DNA of 64,000 bases. It comes from Martinezella rhizogenes. Its GTDB lineage: Bacteria; Pseudomonadota; Alphaproteobacteria; Rhizobiales; Rhizobiaceae. The stretch covers positions 108,872 to 172,871 of the forward strand of contig NZ_JAPYZZ010000013.1 in the NCBI RefSeq assembly GCF_027460065.1. The letters run 5' to 3'. The notes beneath the pieces are model-generated. The model was not told the origin of the DNA. It did no database searches and saw only the letters and a list, made by a program, of their open reading frames with translations. Position numbers and translations under genes: made by a program. Positions 27,166 through 35,380 of the stretch are shown in pieces. The number at the start of each line of letters is the position of its first letter. Positions within the stretch are counted from its first letter, which is position 1.

Positions 27166-27286
27166 TCCCTCATCCCTGTGCTTGTCACAGGGATCCAGTC
27201 GACGCGCGTCTGCGCGCCGAGAAGAGTCGTTGCAGCCCAAGGACTTGGGCTAGCTGGATTCCTGTGACAAGCACAGGAATGAGGGA
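27166..27286. repeat. RIME-like palindromic repeat, family A-prime
   Basis: Two inverted hairpins, CCCTGTG/CACAGGG and TCCTGTG/CACAGGA, joined by about 60 bp. The architecture is that of family A with other stem sequences, and the two arms again differ by a paired change. The rest of the 426-bp gap between tctC and the next gene (26877-27165) shows nothing I can support. Confidence 0.85.
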
Positions 27287-27302
27287 TGGGGGGCGCTCAA
27301 AC

Positions 27303-28370
27303 CTACTGCGAGCGCAACGCCTCGTTCCAGCGCTCGATCAGGCGGCTGCGCTTGACCTGATCCAGATAGACCATAAGCCCGGGGCTGACGGGCACGGGGC
27401 GCAGTTGCGCGCCGTGGATGGCCTGCATGGTGTTGGCGGTGTTTTCGCCCGCTACTTCCGGGCTGACGGCGGGGATTTGCAACTGCCGGGCCATGATTGT
27501 CTGGCCTTCCTTGGACATGAAGAATTCGAGGTAGCGGCGGCCAAGCTCGGGATTGGCGGCGGCTTCCGGCACCAGCCCGATGCGCGACATGACGACGGTA
27601 TAATCCTTAGGCAAGACGATGCCGACATCGGGGTGGCGCGAGGCCCAGTCTGCGGCATAGGAGCCGAGAATATTGTAGCCCAGCACGAAACGGCCGTCGG
27701 ATACACGCTCCAGAATGGCCGAGGAGGTGGAATAGACCTTCACGCCCGCCGCCCCCATGGCCTTGATGACGCTCCATATATCGCCGAACTGCTCCTGATC
27801 CCTTGACATGAAGAGGAAGCCGACGCCCGAGCGCTCGATGTCGTAGGTGGCGATGCGGCCATGCACCTCTTTCGCGTGGCGTTCGAGATAATCGACAAAT
27901 TCGGCGCGGGTGGCGGGTGGTTTTTCGGTGGCAAAGCTCGGCTTGTGGTAGACGAAGACCGCTGGCTCGAAAGTCAGCGCATAAGCCGTGTTGCGCCAGT
28001 TCGCCCAGGCGGGCCAGCGGGCGCTCATGGCAAGGTCGGAGCGCTGGGCGTAACCGTCATTGCTCAGTTTCACCTGCAGGTCCATGGCGGAAGAGAAGGC
28101 GAAATCGGCGGTCTTCTTGCCGGCATCGGTTTCCTTGACGATGCGGTCGTAGATTTCACCGGTCAGCATATCCTCATAATGGACGGCAATATCGGGATTG
28201 GCCTTCTGGAAACCTTCGATCATCGGCGTCGCCAGCGGTTCATCCAGGGAGGAATAGACCACCAGCGTTTGGGCATCTGCCTTGCCCGATAGGGCCGGGA
28301 AAACGGCGACCTGCGCAAGCGCGGGCGAGGCCATGCAAAGACAGAGGCAGAGAAAAAAGCAGATACGCAT
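27303..28370 (-). CDS. Periplasmic substrate-binding protein (bacterial extracellular SBP, iron/organophosphate-like class)
   Basis: The 355-residue protein has a cysteine-rich signal peptide (MRICFFLCLCLCMASPALAQ) and a type 2 periplasmic binding fold, with TLVVYSSLDEPLATPMIEGF as in Fe3+-type (AfuA/FutA) binding proteins. No ABC permease or ATPase lies beside it. Instead it is divergent from a TctDE-like two-component pair, a layout seen where the binding protein senses a ligand for the kinase. That role is an inference. ATG at 28370 is chosen at the signal peptide; ATG 28382 is possible, and neither has a strong ribosome site. Confidence 0.8.
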   Translation of the reverse strand: MRICFFLCLCLCMASPALAQVAVFPALSGKADAQTLVVYSSLDEPLATPMIEGFQKANPDIAVHYEDMLTGEIYDRIVKETDAGKKTADFAFSSAMDLQVKLSNDGYAQRSDLAMSARWPAWANWRNTAYALTFEPAVFVYHKPSFATEKPPATRAEFVDYLERHAKEVHGRIATYDIERSGVGFLFMSRDQEQFGDIWSVIKAMGAAGVKVYSTSSAILERVSDGRFVLGYNILGSYAADWASRHPDVGIVLPKDYTVVMSRIGLVPEAAANPELGRRYLEFFMSKEGQTIMARQLQIPAVSPEVAGENTANTMQAIHGAQLRPVPVSPGLMVYLDQVKRSRLIERWNEALRSQ

Positions 28371-28414
28371 GGAAAAGATCATGCCGCACGCGCTTGCCAT
28401 TCACAAGCGCCGGA

Positions 28415-28458
28415 GCGGGATTGCGAAAAGTGTGAGCGGTTTTCGTCTGAAATCCCGC
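28415..28458. repeat. Short rhizobial-type palindromic repeat
   Basis: GCGGGATT (28415-28422) is inverted as AATCCCGC (28451-28458), with GAAAA and TTTTC also inverted inside (GCGAAAAGTGTGAGCGG core). It resembles a dispersed intergenic repeat of Rhizobiaceae. Confidence 0.55.
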
Positions 28459-28474
28459 CCCGACTCTATAAGTG

Positions 28475-28525
28475 GATCATGATTCAAGTCATAGGCTTAC
28501 CGGGCCGATGACTTGAATCATGATC
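28475..28525. promoter_or_regulatory. 18-bp perfect inverted repeat upstream of the response regulator
   Basis: GATCATGATTCAAGTCAT (28475-28492) and its exact inverse (28508-28525) are 15 bp apart. The right arm ends 40 bp before the response regulator start. It could be an operator, a leader hairpin or part of the adjoining repeat. Confidence 0.5.
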
Positions 28526-28565
28526 GGGAGCTTGGTTAAATTCGGCGGATCGCGGGAGGGAAGAT

Positions 28566-29246
28566 TTGCGTATTTTGCTGGTCGAGGACAATCAGGTGCT
28601 GTCGGAGGGGCTTTCCGCCCTTCTGCGCGGCAGCGGCTATGCGGTGGATGTGGTGTCGGATGGCGCCTCTGCCGATGCGGCGATCGCGGCTGAGAGCTTC
28701 GACCTCGTCATTCTCGATCTCAACCTGCCGGAAATGGACGGTATCGAGGTGCTGCGCTCTATGCGCTCGCGCCAGGACAAGGCGGCGGTGCTGATCCTGA
28801 CGGCGCGCGGTACGCCGGAGGAGAAGGTCAAGGGGCTCGATCTCGGTGCCGACGACTATATGATCAAGCCCTTCGATATCACCGAATTCGAGGCCAGGGT
28901 GCGGGTGCTTTTGCGCCGCAATGCCGGCCTGCGGTCCTCCGCGCTTAGCTTCGGCAAGGTCCTATTCGATCTGACGTCGCGGACCTTTTCTGCCGATGGG
29001 CGCCCGCTCGATATTCCGGCGCGCGAGGTGGCGCTGCTGGAAGTGCTGTTCATGCGGGCGGGCAAGGTCGTCGCCAAGGAGGCGATCGTGCAATCGCTGA
29101 CCGGCTTTGACGACGATATTTCCGCCAATGCCATCGAGCAATATGTCAGCCGCCTGCGCAAGCGGCTCGCTCCCCATGGGCTGACGGTGAAGACGGCGCG
29201 CGGCATCGGTTATTATCTGGAAAAGCTGCCGGAGATGGCTGAATGA
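28566..29246 (+). CDS. OmpR-family response regulator (TctD-like)
   Basis: The 226-residue protein has a receiver domain (phospho-acceptor Asp51 in ILDLNLPEMDG, acidic pair EDN at 7-9, Lys in KPFD) and a C-terminal winged helix (about 130-220, with DIPAREVALLEVL and YVSRLRKRL). It is of the TctD type that regulates carboxylate uptake genes. TTG at 28566 is the start, with GGGAGGG upstream; no ATG is available. It overlaps the kinase gene by four bases. Confidence 0.92.
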   Translation: MRILLVEDNQVLSEGLSALLRGSGYAVDVVSDGASADAAIAAESFDLVILDLNLPEMDGIEVLRSMRSRQDKAAVLILTARGTPEEKVKGLDLGADDYMIKPFDITEFEARVRVLLRRNAGLRSSALSFGKVLFDLTSRTFSADGRPLDIPAREVALLEVLFMRAGKVVAKEAIVQSLTGFDDDISANAIEQYVSRLRKRLAPHGLTVKTARGIGYYLEKLPEMAE

Positions 29247-30637
29247 GACAGGCCGCCTATTCGCTCAGGCGGCGACTGTTAGGCTGGCTTCTCATTTCCA
29301 CCGCCATCATCGGCTGTGTTGCGTTGACCGATACCTGGCGCGAGGCGGTCAATACCGCCAATGTTGTCTCCGACCGGGTGCTTTCAGGTTCGGCGCTGGC
29401 CATTGCCGAGCGCGTGGTGGTGGCCGAGGATGGCTCGCTGGAGGTCGACATTCCCTATGTCGCGCTGGAAATGCTGACATCGGCGGCGCAGGACCGGGTG
29501 TTTTACCGTGTCGACGGGCCGAACGGGCAATTCCTCACCGGTTACCAGAACCTGCCGACGGTGGAGAACACGGCTGGCGATACACCTGCCTATCGTGACG
29601 CGGTGTTTCGCGACGAGCCGATCCGCATTGCCGCCATCCGTCGGTTTGCCTCCACTGGCATCAATTCCGTGCCTTTTTCCGTGACTGTTGCCGAAACCAC
29701 GATTGCCCGCAGCCAGCTGGCGCAGGCCATCATCCTGCGCTCCGCGCTGCGCCTGCTTTTGATGATCGTGGGCGCGGCGATCATCGTCTGGATCGCGGTG
29801 ACGATTTCGCTAAGACCGCTTTACCGGCTCAGTGAAGCCATTGCCGAGCGTAGCCCGAACGATCTGCATCCCATTCGTCAATCCGTGCCGGTGGAGGTGG
29901 AAAATCTGGTGGAGACGGTCAATTCCTTCATGGTGCGGCTGCAATCGGCGCTTGATGCGCTCCGGCATTTCACCGGCAATGCCAGCCACCAGCTGCGCAC
30001 GCCGCTTGCCATCATCAGCACCCAGCTTGCGCTTTCCGCCCGTGCGGGAAGTCTTGAGGAAGCGCAGGCCGCGGCGCTGAAGGGCGGCGCGTCAGTGGCG
30101 CATGCCGAACATATCCTCGCCCAGCTTCTGCGCATGGCGAACATCGATGCCGCCGGCTCCAGTGAAAAACACGATTTCTCCGCGATAGACCTCGTGGCCG
30201 TTGCGCAGAACGTGACCGCCGATTTCGTGCCCCGCGCGGCCGACGCCGGCATCGATCTCGGTTTCGAGGGCGAGGGCGAAGCGACCATTCTCGCCGAACC
30301 GCTCCTGATCGGTGAGCTGATCGGCAACCTCGTTTCCAATGCCATCAATTATGCCGGGCGCGGGGCGGAGGTCACCGTGCGTGTCGGCAAGGAGACGGGC
30401 GCCGTCTGGCTGGAGGTGGAGGATAACGGCCCCGGCATTCCGCCGGAAAAACGCGCCATGGTGCGCCAGCGTTTCGCTCGCGGCGAAGCCAATGCCGCCC
30501 CCGGCGCCGGCCTCGGCCTTGCGATCATCGAAGAGATCGCCGGCCTGTTCGGCGGGCGGCTGACGCTGGAAGATGGTGCGGGCGGGCGCGGGTTGAAGGC
30601 GCGGGTGGTGTTTGGGGGAGCGGAGAAAGCATCGTAG
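29243..30637 (+). CDS. Sensor histidine kinase (TctE-like)
   Basis: The 464-residue kinase has two membrane helices (about 12-29 and 163-188) flanking a periplasmic sensor domain of the 2CSK_N/TctE type, then a HAMP-like linker, a dimerisation helix with phospho-His249 in ASHQLRTPL, and an ATPase domain with N-box ELIGNLVSNAINYA and G-box DNGPGIP. It phosphorylates the regulator encoded just upstream (ATGA overlap). The divergent binding-protein gene may supply the ligand signal, and tctCBA 2 kb away is a plausible target; both are inferences. Confidence 0.92.
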   Translation: MRQAAYSLRRRLLGWLLISTAIIGCVALTDTWREAVNTANVVSDRVLSGSALAIAERVVVAEDGSLEVDIPYVALEMLTSAAQDRVFYRVDGPNGQFLTGYQNLPTVENTAGDTPAYRDAVFRDEPIRIAAIRRFASTGINSVPFSVTVAETTIARSQLAQAIILRSALRLLLMIVGAAIIVWIAVTISLRPLYRLSEAIAERSPNDLHPIRQSVPVEVENLVETVNSFMVRLQSALDALRHFTGNASHQLRTPLAIISTQLALSARAGSLEEAQAAALKGGASVAHAEHILAQLLRMANIDAAGSSEKHDFSAIDLVAVAQNVTADFVPRAADAGIDLGFEGEGEATILAEPLLIGELIGNLVSNAINYAGRGAEVTVRVGKETGAVWLEVEDNGPGIPPEKRAMVRQRFARGEANAAPGAGLGLAIIEEIAGLFGGRLTLEDGAGGRGLKARVVFGGAEKAS

Positions 30638-30649
30638 GGTGCAGGTTTG

Positions 30650-30955
30650 TCAGGCGGCTGTATCTGCGGATGATTTCGCTATCAGGGAAAGTCTGTAGCC
30701 TAATGCATCGGCCACCTTGGCAATCGTTGCCAGTTCAGGATTTCCTTCACCGCTGAGCGCCTTGTACAAAGTCTGACGGGGAAGGCCGGTCTGTCTCGAA
30801 AGATCGGTCATGCCCTTGGCCCGCGCCACGACGCCGAGAGCGTGGGCAAGCTCCTGTGCGTCGCCGCTCTCAGTGGCGTCTGCTATGTAAGCGGCAAGTG
30901 CTTCGTCACTATCAAGATAGCGGGCAGCATCGTAATCGCGTGTTACAAGTGGCAT
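30650..30955 (-). CDS. Addiction-module antidote protein (HigA-like antitoxin)
   Basis: The 101-residue protein has a C-terminal helix-turn-helix (about 45-90) with MTDLSRQTGLPRQTLYKALSG, as in antidote proteins of the HigA2/XRE type. It should neutralise the toxin encoded directly upstream and repress the pair. ATG at 30955 lies four bases after the toxin stop. The toxin-first order is typical of higBA rather than most other type II modules. It is convergent with the histidine kinase gene, 12 bp away. Confidence 0.85.
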   Translation of the reverse strand: MPLVTRDYDAARYLDSDEALAAYIADATESGDAQELAHALGVVARAKGMTDLSRQTGLPRQTLYKALSGEGNPELATIAKVADALGYRLSLIAKSSADTAA

Positions 30956-30959
30956 GGTC

Positions 30960-31256
30960 TCATTCCTTGAGCGCTCTGGCCAGTTTCTTGGCTTTGGCAA
31001 TGTCGCGGGACTGGGATGCCTTGTCGCCACCGCACAGCAATATGATCACGACATCGCCGTTCCGGATGAAATAGACCCGGTATCCGGGTCCAAGATCGAT
31101 CCTGAGCTCACTGACGCCTTCGCCGACCGGCTTTACGTCTCCGGGATTGCCATCTGCCAGCCTGTAAATGCGCCGTGCAATGCGGGCACGCGCCTGCAGA
31201 TCGCGCAGACCGGCAAGCCAATCGGCAAACTCGCTTGTTTCCCGGATCGTGAGCAT
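30960..31256 (-). CDS. RelE/ParE-superfamily toxin (HigB-like)
   Basis: The 98-residue basic protein has the RelE/ParE-type core: FADWLAGLRDLQARARIARRIYRL, then GVSELRIDLGPGYRVYF and a C-terminal strand VVIILLCGGDK with a helix of AKKLARALKE. Relatives of this phage-derived group cut mRNA on the ribosome. ATG at 31256 was chosen; TTG at 31262 would add two residues. It is followed by its antitoxin. No mobile-element border is visible around the pair. Confidence 0.85.
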   Translation of the reverse strand: MLTIRETSEFADWLAGLRDLQARARIARRIYRLADGNPGDVKPVGEGVSELRIDLGPGYRVYFIRNGDVVIILLCGGDKASQSRDIAKAKKLARALKE

Positions 31257-31301
31257 GGCCAAATGTAAACTATGGTTGTCATTCCGTCAATGACGGACAC
31301 C

Positions 31302-32186
31302 TCACCCCATCCGCTCGGACGCATAGCTGCCGGGGCTTGGCGGGAAGACCACGGTGCGGTTGCCGTTGATGAAGGTGCGGTGGTGGATGTGGGCGTGGAT
31401 GGCGCGGGCCAGTACCTGGCTTTCCACGTCGCGGCCGAGCGAGACATAGTCTTCTGCCGATTGTGCGTGAGTGACGCGCACCGTGTCCTGTTCGATGATC
31501 GGGCCTTCGTCGAGATCGCCGGTGACATAATGCGCCGTTGCGCCGATCAGCTTCACGCCGCGCTCATAGGCCTGCTTGTAGGGGTTTGCGCCCTTGAAGC
31601 TCGGCAGGAAGGAGTGGTGGATATTGATGATCTTGCCAGACATCTTGCGGCACATCTCATCGGAAAGCACCTGCATGTAGCGGGCCAGCACGACGAGTTC
31701 CGTGCCGCTGGTCTCGATCAGGTCCATTAGCTGGGCTTCGGCCTTCGGCTTGTTCTCCTTCGTCACCTTGATGTGGTGGAAGGGGATGTCGTGGTTGACC
31801 ACCACTTTCTGGTAATCGAAATGGTTGGAAACGACACCGACGATATCGATCGGCAACGCGCCGATCTTCCAACGATAAAGGAGGTCGTTGAGGCAATGGC
31901 CGAAACGCGACACCATCAGCATCGTCTTCATGCGCTGGCCATCGGGGTAGATATCCGATGCCATACCGAATTTTTCCGCCACCGGCTGGAAGCCTTCGGT
32001 GATGGCCTGAAGGGAGGCGCCTTCTTCCGAAATGAAGGAGACGCGCATGAAGAATTTTCCGGTCTCGAGGTCGTCGAACTGCGAACTGTCGACGATGTTG
32101 CAGCCTTTTTCCGCCAGATAACCGGAAATCGCGGCGACGATGCCGCGGGTCGATTTGCAGGCTACGGTCAGAACATAGGATGTCAT
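31302..32186 (-). CDS. purU: Formyltetrahydrofolate deformylase
   Basis: The 294-residue enzyme hydrolyses 10-formyl-tetrahydrofolate to formate and tetrahydrofolate, balancing one-carbon units for purine synthesis. It has an N-terminal ACT domain (about 4-80) and a C-terminal formyltransferase-fold domain (about 95-290). Catalytic-site segments are INIHHSFLPSFKG and IGATAHYVTGDLDEGPI. GAGGGAAAACGA precedes the ATG. It is a single gene. Confidence 0.95.
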   Translation of the reverse strand: MTSYVLTVACKSTRGIVAAISGYLAEKGCNIVDSSQFDDLETGKFFMRVSFISEEGASLQAITEGFQPVAEKFGMASDIYPDGQRMKTMLMVSRFGHCLNDLLYRWKIGALPIDIVGVVSNHFDYQKVVVNHDIPFHHIKVTKENKPKAEAQLMDLIETSGTELVVLARYMQVLSDEMCRKMSGKIINIHHSFLPSFKGANPYKQAYERGVKLIGATAHYVTGDLDEGPIIEQDTVRVTHAQSAEDYVSLGRDVESQVLARAIHAHIHHRTFINGNRTVVFPPSPGSYASERMG

Positions 32187-32391
32187 TCGTTTTCCCTCAA
32201 AGACGTCGTGCCGGCGTCAACCGGCGCAGTTCGGCGTGTTGCATAGCGCAGCTTGGCAGCGGAGCAAAGCGCCAAGGCGGCATAGCCAAAGTCTTAGGGC
32301 GGGAAAGGGCCGTGCGCCGTGCCGGAAACGACATGGAATGTTCCATGGCCAGCACGGCGGCGCCTGTAAATTGCCGGCAGAGCGCTCGCGG

Positions 32392-33168
32392 TCAGGCGCG
32401 GCGCAGGCGCATCGCCGGGCGGCCGCGGCCGTCGATGAGTTCCAGCGTACCGCGCCGCGGCTCCAGCCGGAAGGAGCGTGCGCCTTCCAGCGCTTCGATG
32501 AACTGCCGCTCCTGACGCATGATATCGGGTGCGCAGGCCATCTGGATGGAAATCATTCGGCCGAAATCGACACGGTTGCGGCTGATCTTCACCTCGCCGC
32601 CGATGCCGTTGCAGCCGGCATTGCCGGAAACGCGGCCCTCGCGGGAAATTTCAAGCGTCGCCTGGCGGCGGCCACGGACCCGCTCGCCGCGAATCTCCTG
32701 CACCAGCCAGCGCCCGTCGATGCCGGCTTCCGGCTCCGGCCTGCCCGGACCAGCGCCGACGCGCTCCAGCACGAGGTCGGTATCGTCGCGGCCGCCGGTC
32801 AGGACGGAGTAACGCCGCGTGGTGGTGAAGAGTAGGTGGTCGCGGTCGCGGATTTCGGCGCTCAGCGCATAGGAGCGGCGGCCCCTGATGTCGCGGTCGT
32901 CATAACGCAGCACGAAGGGCACGGGCACCTGGCCGCGCGGGCGGATGGTGGTTTCGGCAATCGTCTGTGACGGCGCATCCGCCAGCGAGACGTCGATCAG
33001 CCGCACCGTCACGGTTGCACCGGGCGGTAGCGCAATGCGTTCGCGATAGGAGACGCTGCCACGCAGGCTTGCCGGTGCCGCCGCCGCGCCGCCCGCTGCA
33101 AAAAGCGGGGCAAGCGCGAGGAGACCGGCGAAACTGCGGCGCGAGAGAAGGGGCTGATTGTCGGTCAT
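32392..33168 (-). CDS. YbaY-like and META-domain exported protein
   Basis: The 258-residue protein begins with a twin-arginine-like signal (SRRSFAGLLALAP, ending GGAAAA near residue 30). An YbaY-type beta-sandwich follows (about 36-140, LRGSVSYRERIALPPGATVTV), then a META/HslJ-type domain (about 148-258) with the typical SGNAGCNGIGG and IQMACAPDIMRQE. Such domains occur in outer-membrane or periplasmic stress proteins; function is unknown. The Tat signal is an inference from the RR pair. It is a single gene; the 205 bp between its end and purU hold nothing I can support. Confidence 0.8.
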   Translation of the reverse strand: MTDNQPLLSRRSFAGLLALAPLFAAGGAAAAPASLRGSVSYRERIALPPGATVTVRLIDVSLADAPSQTIAETTIRPRGQVPVPFVLRYDDRDIRGRRSYALSAEIRDRDHLLFTTTRRYSVLTGGRDDTDLVLERVGAGPGRPEPEAGIDGRWLVQEIRGERVRGRRQATLEISREGRVSGNAGCNGIGGEVKISRNRVDFGRMISIQMACAPDIMRQERQFIEALEGARSFRLEPRRGTLELIDGRGRPAMRLRRA

Positions 33169-33327
33169 GATGCTTTGCTCCGTGCTGGGTCCGTTCGAAT
33201 TTCAACGGATGATAGAAAACCGCACTGAACGGGCGATGAACCGGATTTTTACACCCGGTCAGGTGGACATTTGGTGTGGATAGCAAGGATGCGACGGGAG
33301 GATTCTATGCCATTTGCATCCCCACCG

Positions 33328-33360
33328 CCCTCATTCCTGTGACAGGCACAGGAATGAGGG
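33328..33360. repeat. Half-copy of palindromic repeat family A-prime
   Basis: CCCTCATTCCTGTG and its exact inverse around ACAGG form one hairpin matching the right arm of the element at 27166-27286. The second arm is absent. Confidence 0.75.
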
Positions 33361-33419
33361 TGAAGGGAGGCAGCATCGTCCAAGGGAGCAATTCCTTGCC
33401 AGCGGCTTCCCCTCAGCTT

Positions 33420-33944
33420 TCAGCCGCGGAAACCGTCCCGCAGTTCTTCGAACTTCGCCAGTTGCCCGGCCAGTAGTTCCTTGTTCTCGTCGCGGCGGAC
33501 GAACATCTTGAACATGGCGCCGCCGGCGGCGTTCATGAACCAGACGGAGCAGGAGCGGCGGCCGTGGAAGCCGCGGTCGACGAAGGTAATCGCAGCGCAA
33601 TTGTCCTTCTTGATGTGACCGCCAATCGGGCTGTCGCCGTGAATGTTGAACCAGCCATGGCTTTCGCTGCCCTCCGGCAGATGGCCCGGCACTTCCAGCA
33701 CGATATCGCCGGTCTGCACGATCATCAGGACTTCGCCCCAGCCGCGCATCTCGTTCCAGATCGCGTCGAAGCGGTTGGCGGAGGCGGAGACCGCTGCACC
33801 TTGCGGCAGGATCGCCAGAATTTCGGCCGGCGTCACCTCGGCCCTGGCGGCGATGGCCTCGACGATACCGTCAGGTTTTTCGGCAAGGGCGGCGAGCGCG
33901 CGGGCCTGCCTGTCGTCGTCGGTCTTCTGGGCTGCAATGCTCAT
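33420..33944 (-). CDS. hutX: Haem utilisation cytosolic carrier protein HutX/HuvX
   Basis: The 174-residue protein matches the HutX/HugX family, with the conserved segments IMIVQTGDIVLEVPG-like (VLMIVQTGDIVLEV), GWFNIHGDSPIGGHIK and SVWFMNAAGGAMFKMFVRRDE. In Vibrio HutX binds haem in the cytosol and hands it to a degrading enzyme. It lies nine bases after the HmuQ-like gene and divergent from hmuTUV, fitting a haem-processing unit. Confidence 0.9.
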   Translation of the reverse strand: MSIAAQKTDDDRQARALAALAEKPDGIVEAIAARAEVTPAEILAILPQGAAVSASANRFDAIWNEMRGWGEVLMIVQTGDIVLEVPGHLPEGSESHGWFNIHGDSPIGGHIKKDNCAAITFVDRGFHGRRSCSVWFMNAAGGAMFKMFVRRDENKELLAGQLAKFEELRDGFRG

Positions 33945-33953
33945 CGGGTGGCC

Positions 33954-34301
33954 TCAGGCGGCAATCGAATGGCGTTCGCCATTCTTGTCTTCATGGATGA
34001 TGACGTCGAAACCTTCGAAATGCGGGCCGGAGAGATATTCCACCTTGCCGCGGTTCTCGCCGGCCTTGGCATGGGCGGCGCGGAACTGTTCGGATTTCGT
34101 CCAGGCAAGGAAGTCGTCCTTGGTGGCCCAAACGGTGTGCGAGGCATAAAGCGTGTGATCGTCCGCCTTCGGGCCCTTCAGCATATGGAATTCGATGTAG
34201 CCCGGCAATTCGCTCAGGTGCGATTTGCGCTCGCGCCAGATGGATTCGAAGGTTTCTTCATAACCCGGCACGACGCGAAAGCGGTTCATTGCGATAAACA
34301 T
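33954..34301 (-). CDS. hmuQ: IsdG/HmuQ-like haem-degrading monooxygenase
   Basis: The 115-residue protein is of the antibiotic-biosynthesis-monooxygenase (ABM) fold used by IsdG-type haem oxygenases. The start MFIAMNRFRVVPGYEE, the central WRERKSHL and YIEFHMLKGPK, and the WTKSEQFRAAH helix with its histidine resemble rhizobial HmuQ. It would open the haem ring and release iron in the cytosol. AGGGAGA lies five bases before the ATG. It is first in a two-gene unit with hutX. Confidence 0.85.
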   Translation of the reverse strand: MFIAMNRFRVVPGYEETFESIWRERKSHLSELPGYIEFHMLKGPKADDHTLYASHTVWATKDDFLAWTKSEQFRAAHAKAGENRGKVEYLSGPHFEGFDVIIHEDKNGERHSIAA

Positions 34302-34421
34302 GAAAGTCTCCCTTTAAGTTTCCAGTTTCAGTCAGGATATCGACCGCGGGCGGGGTTGGAAAGGGGTTCACGACAAAGCGAACAAAAATACTCCACTTAT
34401 CGATTGCGTGGCTTATAAACA

Positions 34422-34436
34422 TGTGCAAATAACTCA
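34422..34436. promoter_or_regulatory. Weak candidate RirA site between hmuQ and hmuT
   Basis: TGT-N9-TCA with an AT-rich centre (five of six positions of TGA-N9-TCA) lies 50 bp upstream of hmuT in the divergent haem promoter region. The match is imperfect. Confidence 0.3.
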
Positions 34437-34486
34437 AGATTAGTGGCGTGGGGAACCTGCGCCGGGTTGTGTTTCAGGATAACGCC

Positions 34487-35380
34487 ATGTTCAATTCCCG
34501 TCTTCATTCCCTCGTTTTTGCCGCCCTCGTGCCCGCCGCAATCGCCTTTGCCGCGCCGGCTGCCATGGCATCGGACAAGGGTAATCCGGAGGCGAAACGC
34601 ATCGTTGCCGTGGGCGGAACGGTGACGGAAATCCTCTATGCGCTGGGTGCGCAGGACCGCATCGTGGCGCGTGACAGCACCAGCAGCTACCCGGCCGACG
34701 CGCTCGCCAAGCCTGATATTGGTTACATGCGGGCGCTCTCTTCAGAAGGCATCCTGTCGCAGAAGCCCGATCTCATTCTCTCCGAAGACGGTTCTGGCCC
34801 GGCGGATGTCATCTCCATTCTCAAGGCAAGTGCGGTGCCTTTCGTTACCGTCGATACGCCGCCGAGCGGTGATGCCATCCCCAAGAAGATCGAGGATGTC
34901 GGCGCGGCCGTCGGTCTTTCCGACAAGGCGAAAGCGCTGGCTGCGGAGACCAAAGCCGGGCTCGAAGCGCTTGCCAAGGATGTCGCCGCGGTGCCCGAAA
35001 AGGGCAGGAAGCGCGTTCTCTTCGTACTCTCCAGTGCCGGCGGCCGTGTGATGGCGGCGGGCAAGGATACCGAGGCGGCGGCGATCATCGAGATGGCAGG
35101 CGGTATCAATGCGGCTGAGGAGATCAATGGCTACAAGCCGCTGACGGATGAGGCGGTCATCGCCGCAGCGCCCGACGTGGTGCTGACCATGGCGCGTGGC
35201 GATCATGCCGCCAAGGCGGCCGAGATTTTCGCGCTGCCGGCCTTCCAGTCCACGCCGGCTGCCGCCAGCAAGGCCCTCATCAGCATGGACGGGCTTTATC
35301 TCATCGGTTTCGGCCCGCGCACGCCGGCCGCCGGCCGGGAGTTGGCGCACAAGCTTTACCCTGAGGTGGTGAAACCGTGA
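34487..35380 (+). CDS. hmuT: Haem ABC importer, periplasmic binding protein
   Basis: The 297-residue protein has a signal peptide (to about 28, AAMASDKG) and the BtuF-like fold of HmuT, with RIVAVGGTVTEILYALG, the haem-ligand region DSTSSYPADAL (Tyr) and the end segment GFGPRTPAAGRELA. It binds haem in the periplasm and passes it to HmuUV. ATG at 34487 was chosen with AGGA upstream. It overlaps hmuU by four bases (GTGA) and leads hmuTUV. Confidence 0.94.
   Translation: MFNSRLHSLVFAALVPAAIAFAAPAAMASDKGNPEAKRIVAVGGTVTEILYALGAQDRIVARDSTSSYPADALAKPDIGYMRALSSEGILSQKPDLILSEDGSGPADVISILKASAVPFVTVDTPPSGDAIPKKIEDVGAAVGLSDKAKALAAETKAGLEALAKDVAAVPEKGRKRVLFVLSSAGGRVMAAGKDTEAAAIIEMAGGINAAEEINGYKPLTDEAVIAAAPDVVLTMARGDHAAKAAEIFALPAFQSTPAAASKALISMDGLYLIGFGPRTPAAGRELAHKLYPEVVKP

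Noticed and set aside
32187..32391. Possible small gene between purU and the META-domain gene
   Set aside because: Short frames exist on both strands, but none has a ribosome site or plausible composition.
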